Part shown: in pieces, positions 25,268-34,199 of the stretch
Numbering within the stretch: position 1 is the stretch's first letter
How the letters are laid out: the number at the start of each line of letters is the position of its first letter
DNA from: Marinactinospora thermotolerans DSM 45154
GTDB taxonomy: Bacteria; Actinomycetota; Actinomycetes; Streptosporangiales; Streptosporangiaceae
Reading direction: 5' to 3'
NCBI RefSeq assembly: GCF_900167435.1
Contig: NZ_FUWS01000004.1
Coordinates: forward strand, 62,001 to 126,000
DNA length: 64,000 nucleotides
Made by a program: the position numbers and the translations under genes
The notes under the pieces: generated by a model
Told to the model about the DNA's origin: nothing
What the model saw: only the letters and a program-made list of their open reading frames with translations
Database searches by the model: none

Positions 25268-26479
25268 ATGTCCACCCGTGCCGACACCGAGTTATCCGGT
25301 TCCCCGTCCCCAGGGTCGTTTCGGGCGAGTCCGTGGCGTCAGCCCCGCGCGGTGTGGGCGACAGCGTTCGCGGCGGTAGTCGCCTTTGTGGGGATCGGCC
25401 TGGTTGATCCGATCCTGCCCTCGATCGCCCAGGGGCTGGCGGCCTCGCCCAGTCAGGTCTCGTTGCTGTTCACCAGTTACTTCCTGGTCACGGCGGTGGC
25501 GATGCTGGTCACCGGGTTCGTCTCCAGCCGTATCGGCGGTAAGGCGACCCTGCTGGTGGGGCTGGCCATCGTGGTGGTGTTCGCGGCGCTGTCGGGCTCC
25601 TCGCAGTCGGTGGGGGAGCTGATCGGGTTTCGCGCGGGCTGGGGGCTGGGCAACGCCCTGTTCGTGGCGACGGCGCTGGCGGTCATCGTGGGCGCCTCCA
25701 GCGGTGGGGCCTCCGCGGCGATCGTGCTGTATGAGGCCGCGTTGGGGGTCGGGATCGCCTCGGGGCCGCTGTTGGGGGCGCTGTTGGGCGGATGGCATTG
25801 GCGGATGCCGTTCTTTGGGACGGCGGCGCTCATGGCGGCGGGTTTCGTGTCGATCCTGGTCCTGCTGACGGCGCCGCCGCGGCCGGCGACGCGGACGCGG
25901 TTGTCGGATCCGTTGCGGGCGTTGGCGCACGGAGGGTTGGCGACGACCTCGGTGACGGCCTTGTTCTACAACTTCGCGTTCTTCACCGTGTTGGCGTTCA
26001 CGCCGTTCGTGTTGGGCATGTCGCCCTATGGGATCGGCGCGGTGTTCTTCGCCTGGGGCGTGCTGGTGGCGGTGTCGTCGGTGGTGGTGGCTCCGCGCGT
26101 GCAGCGGCGTATCGGCACGGTGGCGACGTTGCACCTGGCGTTGGGGTTGTTGCTGGTGTTGCAGGTGGCGATCGCGTTGGGCGGCCGGGTGGAGGTCGTG
26201 GTGTTCGTGGTCTTGACCGGTGTGCCGATCGGGTTGAACAACACGGTGTTCACCGAGGCGGCGATGGAGGTGTCGCAGGCGCCGCGGCCGGTGGCCTCGG
26301 CCGGGTACAACTTCGTGCGTTGGATGGGGGGCGCGTTGGCGCCGTTCGTGGCCACGGAGCTGGGGGAGAAGGTGCATCCGTCGCTGCCCTACCTGGTGGG
26401 GGCGTTGTGCTGTCTGGCGGGGATGCTGGTTCTGGTGGCGCGCCGTGGGCATCTGCGGCGGCTGGACGCGGTGCGGTGA
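25268..26479 (+). CDS. MFS transporter under MarR control
   Basis: A 403-residue MFS protein with 12 predicted hydrophobic segments. The first helix contains GIGLVDPILPSIAQGLAASP, the typical D/ILP start of DHA1-like arabinose-efflux/EmrD-type drug transporters, followed by FVSSRIGGKATLLVGL (motif A variant) and LYEAALGVGIASGPLLGALL (motif C, the antiporter signature GxxxGPxxGG). ATG 25268 is preceded by GAAGG. It forms a two-gene unit with the MarR gene. Probable drug/H+ antiporter; substrate unknown. A good hairpin terminator with a T run follows. Confidence 0.9.
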   Translation: MSTRADTELSGSPSPGSFRASPWRQPRAVWATAFAAVVAFVGIGLVDPILPSIAQGLAASPSQVSLLFTSYFLVTAVAMLVTGFVSSRIGGKATLLVGLAIVVVFAALSGSSQSVGELIGFRAGWGLGNALFVATALAVIVGASSGGASAAIVLYEAALGVGIASGPLLGALLGGWHWRMPFFGTAALMAAGFVSILVLLTAPPRPATRTRLSDPLRALAHGGLATTSVTALFYNFAFFTVLAFTPFVLGMSPYGIGAVFFAWGVLVAVSSVVVAPRVQRRIGTVATLHLALGLLLVLQVAIALGGRVEVVVFVVLTGVPIGLNNTVFTEAAMEVSQAPRPVASAGYNFVRWMGGALAPFVATELGEKVHPSLPYLVGALCCLAGMLVLVARRGHLRRLDAVR

Positions 26480-26481
26480 GC

Positions 26482-26512
26482 GGCCTGCGCCCCCGGGGCG
26501 CAGGCCGGTTTT
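26482..26512 (+). terminator. Terminator between MFS and AfsR-like genes
   Basis: GGCCTGCGCCCC (26482-26493) and GGGGCGCAGGCC (26495-26506), then GGTTTTCGG. It serves the plus-strand MFS gene and possibly the convergent regulator. Confidence 0.75.
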
Positions 26513-26516
26513 CGGA

Positions 26517-29500
26517 TCAGCGCAGGGCGCGCGTTGCCGTGCGCGCGGCGTCGGCCCAGAGGGCGGATCCCGCCGTGAGGGCGACGCGCCTGGCCTGACG
26601 GTAGTGGGCCGCGGCGTCGGCCGGGCGTCCCTGGGCGGCGGCCAGGTCGCCGAGGTGGTGGGCGACGGGTCCCATGGTCAGCAGGCCGCTGCCCGCGCCG
26701 GCCAGCTCCGGCGCCGCGGGCAGGAGGCGCCGGTAGGCGCGGTCCATGGCGGCGTGGTCGTTCGCGGTGATCGCGGCTTGGGCGGCCAGGCAGGTGAGTG
26801 CTTCGTCGAGGTGGCCGCGGGGCGGCGGGGGCGGGGTGGGAGCCTGCGGGGTGGTCAGCGCGAGGAGCCATGGCGCGTAGGGAGAGTCGTGTGGCGTGGT
26901 GGTGGGGGCGGGGCCGGGCAGGTGCAGGCTGGCCAGGGCCAGGGAAAGCAGGCCGTGGCGCATGCCGGGCATGCCGGATGTGGCGAGCAGGGCGTCGGTG
27001 GCGTGGTAGGCGGATGCGGCCTCGTCCCGCTTGCCCGCGATGGCCAGCCGTAGCGCCGTGTAGCCCTGGGTGAACACGCCGATGAGCGGGATCTCGTGGC
27101 GGTCGCCCAGCCTGTCCAGGGCCGTGGCGTGGGTGTCGGCGGAGGCGAGGTCGGCACGGGCGCTGTGGGCCTGCAGGAGGATGAGGTGGCCCAGGATCTC
27201 GAAGGTCACCAGGTCGTGTCGGGTGGCCAGGTCGAGTAGTTCGGTGCCGATCTCGGCGCGTTGCGGGGCGAGCCCGGTGCGGTCGAAGGACTGGAGGAAG
27301 CGGGCGTTGAGGGCCAGGGCGAGCAGGCCGGGGTCGTCGAGGCCGCGGGCGATGGTCTCGGCCTGGAGGGCGGCGCGGCGGCCGTGGGGGGTGGCGCGCA
27401 GCTCCAGGGCGATGGTGCTCAACAGGCGGGCGCGCTGGTGTGCGTCGTTGCGGGGGAGGGCGTCCAGGGTGGTGCGGGCGGTGTCGGCGATGCGTTGGGC
27501 CAGTTCGGGGTCGTCGCCGCGGGTCCAGACGGCGGGGACGTCGAAGGTGGTGAGGACCTGCGCGGTGAGGTGGGGGTCGCCGAGCTGCGCGGCTGTGGTG
27601 AGGGCGTGTGAGCGTTGCCGGCGGGCCTCGTCCAGGCGGCCGGTCACCGCCAGTGCCCGCGCCATGCCCATGGTCGCCTCCAGTCGGCCGCGCAGGTCGG
27701 TGGTTGCCGAGCGGTCGTGGGCGGTGGCGGCGGCCCGCCACAGTCGGGCGGCCTCGTAGGGGGCGAAGTGGCGTTGGGCGTGGAGCGCCGCGAGGCGGGC
27801 GTGGTGTGCGGCGCGTCGGGCGGCGGCGGGGGTGCCGGCGCGGCCGTAGTGGTGGGCGAGGGCGGCGTTGTCGTCGGGGCGCAGGGTCTCCAGGGCCGCG
27901 GCGACGGCGGCGTGCCGGCGTGTCCGGCGGGCGTGTGACATCGCGTCGTAGATGGCGTCGCGTACCAGGAGGTGGGTGAAGCGCAGTCCGGTGGCGCCCT
28001 CTTCGGTGAGGAAGCCGGCGAGCAGGACGGTGTCCAGGGTGTCGAGGAGTTCCTCCTCGTCGTCGGCGAGGGCGGCCAGGATGGCGGGGTCGACGTCGCG
28101 GCCGATCACGGCGGCCTGGTCCAGGAGTCGCCGGGCGGGGCGGGGCAGTGTGGCGAGGCGGTGGTGGATGATATCGCCCACTCCGGCGGGGATCGCGTCT
28201 AGGGCGTCGGCTCCTCGGCTGCGTAGGAGGCGGGCGAGTTCGCGGGCGAAGAAGGGGTTGCCGTCGCTGCGCCGGTGGATCAGCGCGAGGTGGTGCGGGG
28301 TGACGTCGTGGCCGGTGATGGCGCGTACGAGGTCGTCGGTGGCCGGTCGGGTCAGGCCCCGCAGGTGGATGCGGTCTGGTTCGTGGGGGGCGAGGCGGGC
28401 GAGGGCGGCGGTCAGCGGGGGCCGGTTCGTGCCGGGGTGGTGGGTGCCGACCAGGAGGAGGGGGCCGGGTGGGGTGTGGGCGGCCAGGGTGGTGAACAGT
28501 TCGAGGGTCTCCTCGCCCGCCTGGTGCAGGTCGTCGAAGACGAGGAGGAGGGGGCCGCGCCGGGTGGTGTGGGCGATGAGGTCGGTGGCGGCGCGCAGGG
28601 CGTGGAAGCGGGTTGTCACGGGGTCGGGGTCGGGGGGTGGGGTGGTGGGGGCGGTTGCGGTCAGTGTGGTGGCGATCTGTGTCCAGGGCCAGGTGCCGGG
28701 CGCTCCGTCGTGTTCGGGTGCGCGGCCCCAGGCGGTGGTCCATCCCCGTGTCGCCATTCGGTGGGTGAACGCTTCGGCCAGGGCGGTCTTGCCGGTCCCG
28801 GGGTCGCCGCTGATCAGGACCGTTGTGGGCGTTGTGGTGCGCGTGGCGGTGGCGGCGGCCTGTTCCAGGCAGCGCAGTTCGCGGTCTCGGCCGAGGAGGA
28901 GGTGGGAGGGGGGTGCGGGCGGGCGGGGTGGGGCGAGGTGGGGGGCGTGGGCGAGGATGTCGTCGTGGACGCGGCGCAGCCGGGGACCGGGGTCCACGCC
29001 GAGTTCGTCGGCGAGGATGTCGCGGGCGCGGCGTAGCGCGGTGAGGGCTTGGGCCTGTTGGCCGCTGCGGTACAGGGCCAGGGCGAGCTGTCGCCAGGCG
29101 TCCTCGCGTAGCGGGTGGGCGAGGGTGTGGGCGTGGAGGAGGGGGACGGCTTCGTTGTGGCGGCCGAGGTTCAGCAGCGCCTCGGCGCGTCGTTCCACGG
29201 CCACCAGGCGTGTCTCCTCCAGCCGTTCGGCGATGCCGCGGGCCCATGGCCGGTCGGCGAACTCGGCGTAGGCGGGGCCCCTCCACAGGGCGAGGGCCTC
29301 CTCCAGGATGGACAGCGCGCGGGCGGGGTCTGCTTCTTCGAGGAGGGTGCCGCTGTCCGCGGTGGCGGTTTCGAAGCGTTGGGCGTCGACGGTGTGGGGG
29401 GTGGTCCGCAGGGCGTAGCCGGGTGGGGCGGTCACCAGGAGGCGGGCGGGCCGGCGTGGGGGGCGGTGGGGTTCCAGGGTGCGGCGCAGGGCGGAGACGA

Positions 29501-29717
29501 AGGTGCGTATCGCGGCCGTCGCGCCGGGTGGGGGGACGTCCCACAGGTCGTCGATGAGCTGGTCGAGGGGGACGACGCGGCCTTCGGCGGCGATGAGTCG
29601 GGCCAGGACCTCGCGGTGGCGTGGTCCTTTGAGGGCGAGTGGCCCGTTGCCGTCGTGGACTTCCAGTGGGCCTAGCACGGCGAAGGAGAGGTGTGTGCCC
29701 GTTCCTTCCCCTCCCAT
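26517..29717 (-). CDS. AfsR/SARP-type large transcriptional regulator (BTAD + NTPase)
   Basis: A 1066-residue regulator. Residues 10-100 are an OmpR-like winged helix (SFAVLGPLEVHDGNGPLALK, then REVLARLIAAEGRVVPLDQL); 105-250 are the BTAD (ALWRGPAYAEF, ILADELGVDPGPRLRRVH). An AAA/STAND NTPase follows with Walker A SGDPGTGKTALAEAF (about 305) and Walker B-like LLLVFDDLHQA. The C-terminal half is helical TPR-like repeats. This is the AfsR/SARP architecture that activates antibiotic clusters or stress genes in response to a bound ligand. No biosynthetic cluster is visible in the window, so the target may be distant. The plus-strand neighbour is the divergent hydrolase gene. Confidence 0.9.
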   Translation of the reverse strand: MGGEGTGTHLSFAVLGPLEVHDGNGPLALKGPRHREVLARLIAAEGRVVPLDQLIDDLWDVPPPGATAAIRTFVSALRRTLEPHRPPRRPARLLVTAPPGYALRTTPHTVDAQRFETATADSGTLLEEADPARALSILEEALALWRGPAYAEFADRPWARGIAERLEETRLVAVERRAEALLNLGRHNEAVPLLHAHTLAHPLREDAWRQLALALYRSGQQAQALTALRRARDILADELGVDPGPRLRRVHDDILAHAPHLAPPRPPAPPSHLLLGRDRELRCLEQAAATATRTTTPTTVLISGDPGTGKTALAEAFTHRMATRGWTTAWGRAPEHDGAPGTWPWTQIATTLTATAPTTPPPDPDPVTTRFHALRAATDLIAHTTRRGPLLLVFDDLHQAGEETLELFTTLAAHTPPGPLLLVGTHHPGTNRPPLTAALARLAPHEPDRIHLRGLTRPATDDLVRAITGHDVTPHHLALIHRRSDGNPFFARELARLLRSRGADALDAIPAGVGDIIHHRLATLPRPARRLLDQAAVIGRDVDPAILAALADDEEELLDTLDTVLLAGFLTEEGATGLRFTHLLVRDAIYDAMSHARRTRRHAAVAAALETLRPDDNAALAHHYGRAGTPAAARRAAHHARLAALHAQRHFAPYEAARLWRAAATAHDRSATTDLRGRLEATMGMARALAVTGRLDEARRQRSHALTTAAQLGDPHLTAQVLTTFDVPAVWTRGDDPELAQRIADTARTTLDALPRNDAHQRARLLSTIALELRATPHGRRAALQAETIARGLDDPGLLALALNARFLQSFDRTGLAPQRAEIGTELLDLATRHDLVTFEILGHLILLQAHSARADLASADTHATALDRLGDRHEIPLIGVFTQGYTALRLAIAGKRDEAASAYHATDALLATSGMPGMRHGLLSLALASLHLPGPAPTTTPHDSPYAPWLLALTTPQAPTPPPPPRGHLDEALTCLAAQAAITANDHAAMDRAYRRLLPAAPELAGAGSGLLTMGPVAHHLGDLAAAQGRPADAAAHYRQARRVALTAGSALWADAARTATRALR

Positions 29718-29845
29718 GTCGCCAATCTATCGGCTCGCGGGTGTGGTGCGACCCTCGTGGCCTGGGCACTCATCGGTTGCTCATTGGTGGCTGAGGTGGG
29801 TGCGGCAGGGTTTCGGGTGGACCTTCGATTCGGAAAGGCATCACC

Positions 29846-30724
29846 GTGGAACCGATCATTGATGGATTTGACTATCGGCGTGTTCAGGTCGCGCCGGGGG
29901 TGGAGCTCAACGTCGCTGTTGGCGGCGCGGGGGAGCCGGTCGTGCTCTTGCACGGGTTTCCCCAGACCCATCTGATGTGGCGGCATGTGGCGGCCGACCT
30001 GGCCGGCGAGTACCGGGTCATCTGCCCGGACCTGCGCGGGTATGGCGACAGTGACAAGCCGGCCGACGTCGATGGGCGGGTCTATTCCAAGCGGAACATG
30101 GCGGCTGACGTTGTGGCGTTGGCGCGCGCCTTGGGCCATGAGCGTTTCGCGTTGGCCGGCCATGACCGGGGTGCCCTGGTCGCCTTCCGGGCGGGCCTGG
30201 ACCATCCCGACGCCATTACCCGTCTCGCCCTGCTCGACGTGGTGCCGACCGTGGACACGTGGGAGGTGATGAGCGGGGTGTCGGCGGCGGTGGGCTTCCA
30301 CCTGTATTTGATGGCCCAGCCGCCGGGGCTGCCCGAGCGGTTGATCGGGGCCGAGCCCGACGTGTTCTTCGGGCATTTCCTCGACCTGTGGGCGCGTGAC
30401 CCGCGGGCGATCCCCGCCGAGGTGCGCGCCGCCTATCTGAGGGCGTCGCGTGGCGCCGTCGACTCCATCGTCGCCGACTACCGGGCCTCGGCCGGTGTCG
30501 ATGTGGAGGACGACCAGGCCGACCGGGCTGCGGGGAACCGGCTGGGCATGCCGGTGCTGGTGCTCCAGCAGGATTGGGGGGCGGCGTTGGGCTATGACGC
30601 TGCCGGGGTGTGGCGGGCCTGGGCGCCGGATCTGCGCCATGTCACGGTGGAGTGTGGCCATTTCATGGCCGAGGAGGACCCGGCCGCGGTGGCCAAGGCG
30701 CTGCGGGAGTTGCTGGCCGGGTAG
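29846..30724 (+). CDS. Alpha/beta hydrolase, haloacetate dehalogenase / epoxide hydrolase-like
   Basis: A 292-residue alpha/beta hydrolase. Family features are the oxyanion motif LLHGFPQTHLMWRHVA, DLRGYGDSDKP, the nucleophile elbow LAGHDRGALVAFR (catalytic Asp in GHDRG), and the base His in ECGHFMAEEDP. The GHDRGxxVAxR elbow and HGFPQT match fluoroacetate dehalogenases and soluble epoxide hydrolases. RVYSKRNMAADVVALARALG is also typical of the former. Both attack a C-halogen or epoxide carbon via an aspartyl ester. The GTG start at 29846 is preceded by GGAAAGG. It is divergent from the AfsR-like gene and ended by a strong terminator. Confidence 0.88.
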   Translation: MEPIIDGFDYRRVQVAPGVELNVAVGGAGEPVVLLHGFPQTHLMWRHVAADLAGEYRVICPDLRGYGDSDKPADVDGRVYSKRNMAADVVALARALGHERFALAGHDRGALVAFRAGLDHPDAITRLALLDVVPTVDTWEVMSGVSAAVGFHLYLMAQPPGLPERLIGAEPDVFFGHFLDLWARDPRAIPAEVRAAYLRASRGAVDSIVADYRASAGVDVEDDQADRAAGNRLGMPVLVLQQDWGAALGYDAAGVWRAWAPDLRHVTVECGHFMAEEDPAAVAKALRELLAG

Positions 30725-30753
30725 GCGGGGCGTGGTCGCCGTGGCTCGGTGAA

Positions 30754-30793
30754 GCGGACGTCCCCCGCACCACGCGGGGGACGTCCGCTGTTT
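30754..30793. terminator. Bidirectional terminator, 15-bp stem
   Basis: GCGGACGTCCCCCGC (30754-30768), loop ACCAC, perfect complement 30774-30788, then TGTTTTC. It lies between the hydrolase gene and the convergent MFS gene. Confidence 0.85.
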
Positions 30794-30812
30794 TCGTCGC
30801 GTCGTGGCGGGG

Positions 30813-32090
30813 TCAGGCGGTGGCGCGCGCCTTGCGGCGGCCCAGCAGGGCCGAGGCGACGAAGACCGCGAGCGCGAGCAGGCCGGTGCCGGCCATGACG
30901 GCGCTCATGCTCGCCAGTGACGCCTCGCCGGTGGAGGTCAGCCCGGCCAGTGAGGACAGGCCGCCGCCCAGTGCGAACTGCAGCGATCCCACCAGGGCCG
31001 AGGCGCTGCCGGCCACGGCGGCCGGCTGGCTGGAGATCGCCAGCGTGGTCGCGTTGGGGAACACCAGTCCCACGCCGAACATCATCACGAACAACGCGGC
31101 GGTCAACGTCACGGGGGAGGCCAGTCCCGTGGCGGTCAACGCGCCCACCACCGCGACCGCGCCCAGGGCGCCCACCAGGCCGAACAGCAGCAGCCGTGAG
31201 GTGGTGACCTTGCCGATGAGGGCGGCGTTGACCTGGGTTCCGGCGATCAGGCCGATCGTGTTGACCGCGAACATGAGGCTGTAGCCCTGGGCGCTGACGC
31301 CCAATTCGTTCTGCGACACGAAGGAGAAGGCGGAGATGTAGGTGAACATCATCGCGAAGCTCAGCGACAGGGTCAGGGTCGGGCCGATGAACCGGACGTC
31401 GCCGAGCAGGCCGGCCAGGGTGCCCAGGAGCGCCTTGGGGCCTTGGCGGCGCCGTTGGTGGACGGGCAGGCTCTCGGGCAGGCCGAAGAAGACCACGGCC
31501 ATGCTCAGCGCGCTGACGGCGCCCAGCACGACGAACAGCATCTGCCAGGGGCCCACCAGCAGCAGCTGGCCGCCCAGGATGGGGCCGAGCATCGGCGCCA
31601 GGCCGCTGACGAGCATGAGCCGGGAGAAGAAGCGGGCGGCGGTGTCGCCGTCGAACATGTCGCGCACGATCGCCCGGGAGATGACCGCGCCGGCCGCGCC
31701 TGCGACGCCTTGGAGGAACCGGATGGCGATGAACGCCTCGGCGGAGGTCACCAGCGCGCAGGCGAAGGAGGTGAGCGTGAACACCGCCACGCCGACCAGC
31801 AGGGGGACGCGTCGGCCCCAGGCGTCGCTCATCGGGCCGATGGCGAGCTGGCCCAGTGCCATGCCGACCATGATCGCGGTCAACGTCAACTGGATCCGCG
31901 ACTCCGGCGCACCCAGATCCGCGGCGATCTGCGGAAACGCCGGCAGATACAAGTCCGTGGCCAACGGCCCGGTCGCGGTGAGGGTTCCCAGGACCAGCAC
32001 GAGTAGCGCCACCGAGCGGCGCGGGCGTGGCTGCCGCGCCTGTGGGGAGGCCAGGTCCGTGGCGGGCGGGGATGACGTGGATGACGTCAC
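30813..32090 (-). CDS. Bcr/CflA family multidrug efflux MFS transporter (copy A)
   Basis: A 425-residue drug:H+ antiporter of the Bcr/CflA type: TGPLATDLYLPAFPQIAADL in helix 1, GQLAIGPMSDAWGRRVPLLV (motif A, GxxxDxxGRR), FLQGVAGAAGAVISRAIVRD, and the helix 5 antiporter motif GLAPMLGPILGGQLLL. GTG 32090 follows CGAGGAGCC and gives a short hydrophilic Ser/Thr/Pro lead; an in-frame extension further upstream lacks a site. It is a close paralogue of the gene at 32834-34105, which is transcribed the opposite way. Bcr/CflA proteins export sulfonamides, bicyclomycin, chloramphenicol or similar drugs; the substrate here is unknown. Confidence 0.9.
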   Translation of the reverse strand: MTSSTSSPPATDLASPQARQPRPRRSVALLVLVLGTLTATGPLATDLYLPAFPQIAADLGAPESRIQLTLTAIMVGMALGQLAIGPMSDAWGRRVPLLVGVAVFTLTSFACALVTSAEAFIAIRFLQGVAGAAGAVISRAIVRDMFDGDTAARFFSRLMLVSGLAPMLGPILGGQLLLVGPWQMLFVVLGAVSALSMAVVFFGLPESLPVHQRRRQGPKALLGTLAGLLGDVRFIGPTLTLSLSFAMMFTYISAFSFVSQNELGVSAQGYSLMFAVNTIGLIAGTQVNAALIGKVTTSRLLLFGLVGALGAVAVVGALTATGLASPVTLTAALFVMMFGVGLVFPNATTLAISSQPAAVAGSASALVGSLQFALGGGLSSLAGLTSTGEASLASMSAVMAGTGLLALAVFVASALLGRRKARATA

Positions 32091-32833
32091 AAAGGCTCCT
32101 CGGGAACGAGATGGGGGCAGGATGGGCCGTCCGGCGGCGCGGGCCGGCACCATCGCCAACACGTCCTATGTCCCCGGCAATCCGTATTGGCCGGACTTAG
32201 TCACGTGATGTGGATTACTCGCCCGCGGGCGGGTGGCCGTGGCGGGGGCTGTGGTGGGGGAGCGCCTGGCCTGCCGGGGTGCGGCGGGCCGGTCCCCGCG
32301 GGCGCGGCGCGCGAGGGGGTGGTGGTGTCCGGGGCGTCGCATGGGTTCTTCGCGCGGGGTGGGAATGTCTTCGGTCCGTCGCACGCTATCGCTGTGTCCG
32401 GGGCGTCGCATGGTGAAGGCGTTCACCGTCGCTTACGCGCGCGTGACCGTCAAGAGGTGTGCGGCGTAGCGCAGATCACCCCGGTTTGGCGTGCAAACCC
32501 GGACTACTTCGCGGGTAGCGTCGTGTTGCACGCGACGTGTCCTGCTCTAGGACGCGGTGTCTTGGTCTAAGACACGTAAAAAGCCCTGGTCAGGGCGTGC
32601 CTTTCCGGTCACGGAAGTGCGCGGCGGATATCTTCGGCCCATAGCGCAGATCACGTGGATCCGGCGGGAAGCGCAGGACTACACATCCCGTGAAGCCGTG
32701 GTGCACACGGCGGATCCCGTTTCGGGGAGAGTGCGGACGCGCCCATTCGAAGCGTGGACTATCACGCGGTCGGGTCCGATTCCTCTCCCTTTTCTTCCTA
32801 ATTACTTCACCCCTGCTTCGTTGTGGAGATTCA
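32091..32833. promoter_or_regulatory. Divergent promoter region of the two Bcr/CflA genes
   Basis: A 743-bp gap without a supported gene. It holds a 20-bp direct repeat GTGTCCGGGGCGTCGCATGG (32325-32344, 32394-32413), two tandem palindromes (32537-32555, 32557-32575), and a repeated 13-mer TAGCGCAGATCAC (32467-32479, 32642-32654). The length and repeat density suggest a complex control region or the scar of the duplication that made the paralogues. Confidence 0.6.
32537..32575. promoter_or_regulatory. Two tandem palindromic operators
   Basis: GTGTCCTGCTCTAGGACGC (32537-32555) and GTGTCTTGGTCTAAGACAC (32557-32575) share the pattern GTGTCyT-n5-ArGACrC. Their centres are 20 bp apart, two helical turns, as expected for cooperative dimers of a repressor. 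The repressor gene is not next door. Confidence 0.6.
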
Positions 32834-34105
32834 ATGACGCATGTCCTCACACGTCCACGTCTGCGTCCACGTCACGATGGCGTGGTCCCGGGTGGGCCGC
32901 GCCCGCGCCGTTCGGTGGCGCTGTTGGTGTTCGTCCTGGGAGTTCTGGCGGCGACCGGGCCGTTGGCCACGGACTTGTATCTGCCGGCGTTTCCGCAGAT
33001 CGCCGCGGATCTGGGTGCGCCGGAGTCGCGGATCCAGTTGACGTTGACCGCGATCATGGTCGGCATGGCACTGGGCCAGCTGGTGATCGGGCCGCTCAGT
33101 GACGTGTGGGGGCGGCGGGTTCCGCTGCTGGTCGGCGTGGCGGTGTTCACGCTCACCTCCTTCGCCTGCGCGCTGGTGCCCTCGGCCGAGGCGTTCATCG
33201 TCATCCGGTTCGTGCAGGGGCTGGCCGGTGCCGCCGGCGCGGTCATCTCCCGGGCGATCGTGCGCGACATGTTCGACGGTGACGCCGCGGCGCGTTTCTT
33301 CTCCAAGCTGGCGTTGGTGACGGGTCTGGCGCCGATGCTCGGCCCTGTCCTGGGCGGCCAGCTGCTGCTGGTGGGTCCCTGGCAGATGATGTTCGTGGCG
33401 CTGGGCCTGTCGGGTCTGGTCAGCTTCGTCTTGGTGCTGGCCGCGCTGCCCGAGAGCCTGCCCGCGGGAGAGCGGCGCGCGTTGGACGTCTCCTCGATGG
33501 TGCGCACCTTCGGCCGGCAGTTGCGTGACCCGCGTTTCATCGCGCCCACGTTGACGCTGTCGCTGAGCTTTGGGATGACGTTCACCTACATCTCCGCGTT
33601 CTCCTTCGTGTCACAAAACGAGCTGGGGGCCACCGCGCAGCAGTTCAGCCTGATCTTCGGGGTGAACACCCTGGGCATGATCATCGGGAACCAGGTCAAC
33701 GTCGCCCTCATCGGCAAGGTGCACACCTCGCGTCGGCTGCTGGGCGGTCTGGTCGGCAGCCTCGCCGCGATCGTGGCGCTGGTCGCGCTGGGGATGAGCG
33801 GGCATGCCGGGTTGTTGTCGGTCACCGCGATCCTGTTCGTGATGATGTTCTTCACCGGGTTCATTTCGCCCAACGCCACCAGCATGGCGATCTCCAGCCA
33901 GTCGGCGGCCGACGGCGGGTCGGCCTCGGCCCTGCTGGGCACGTTGCAGTTCGCCATCGGTGGCGGGCTGGCCGCCACCGCGGGGCTGACCCCCACGGGG
34001 GAGGCGTCGCTGGTGAGCATGTCGCTGGTCATGTTGTTGACGGCGGTGGCCTCGTTGGCGCTGTTCGCGCGCGCGATGGTGCGGGGCCAGGCGCGCGCGG
34101 TGTGA
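32834..34105 (+). CDS. Bcr/CflA family multidrug efflux MFS transporter (copy B)
   Basis: A 423-residue paralogue of copy A, nearly identical through the first six helices (ATDLYLPAFPQIAADLGAPE, QLVIGPLSDVWGRRVPLLVG, IVRDMFDGDAAARFFSKLAL) and still similar after the central loop, where the two diverge (ERRALDVSSMVRTFGRQLRD here). The antiporter motif reads TGLAPMLGPVLGGQLLLVGP. ATG 32834 starts MTHVLTRPRLRPRHDG; upstream GTGGAGA is a moderate site. The head-to-head placement of two close copies points to an inverted duplication followed by divergence. A hairpin terminator follows. Confidence 0.9.
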   Translation: MTHVLTRPRLRPRHDGVVPGGPRPRRSVALLVFVLGVLAATGPLATDLYLPAFPQIAADLGAPESRIQLTLTAIMVGMALGQLVIGPLSDVWGRRVPLLVGVAVFTLTSFACALVPSAEAFIVIRFVQGLAGAAGAVISRAIVRDMFDGDAAARFFSKLALVTGLAPMLGPVLGGQLLLVGPWQMMFVALGLSGLVSFVLVLAALPESLPAGERRALDVSSMVRTFGRQLRDPRFIAPTLTLSLSFGMTFTYISAFSFVSQNELGATAQQFSLIFGVNTLGMIIGNQVNVALIGKVHTSRRLLGGLVGSLAAIVALVALGMSGHAGLLSVTAILFVMMFFTGFISPNATSMAISSQSAADGGSASALLGTLQFAIGGGLAATAGLTPTGEASLVSMSLVMLLTAVASLALFARAMVRGQARAV

Positions 34106-34157
34106 CCTGGGCCCGAAGGGTCTCGTCGCAGGGGGACGAGGCGCGGTAGGCACCAGT

Positions 34158-34199
34158 GAAGGCGCGGGTGGGAGCAACGGCGCTTCCCCCCGCGCCTTC
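34158..34199 (+). terminator. Stem-loop terminator, 11-bp stem
   Basis: GAAGGCGCGGG (34158-34168) and CCCGCGCCTTC (34189-34199) around a 20-nt loop, 50 bp after copy B. Confidence 0.65.
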
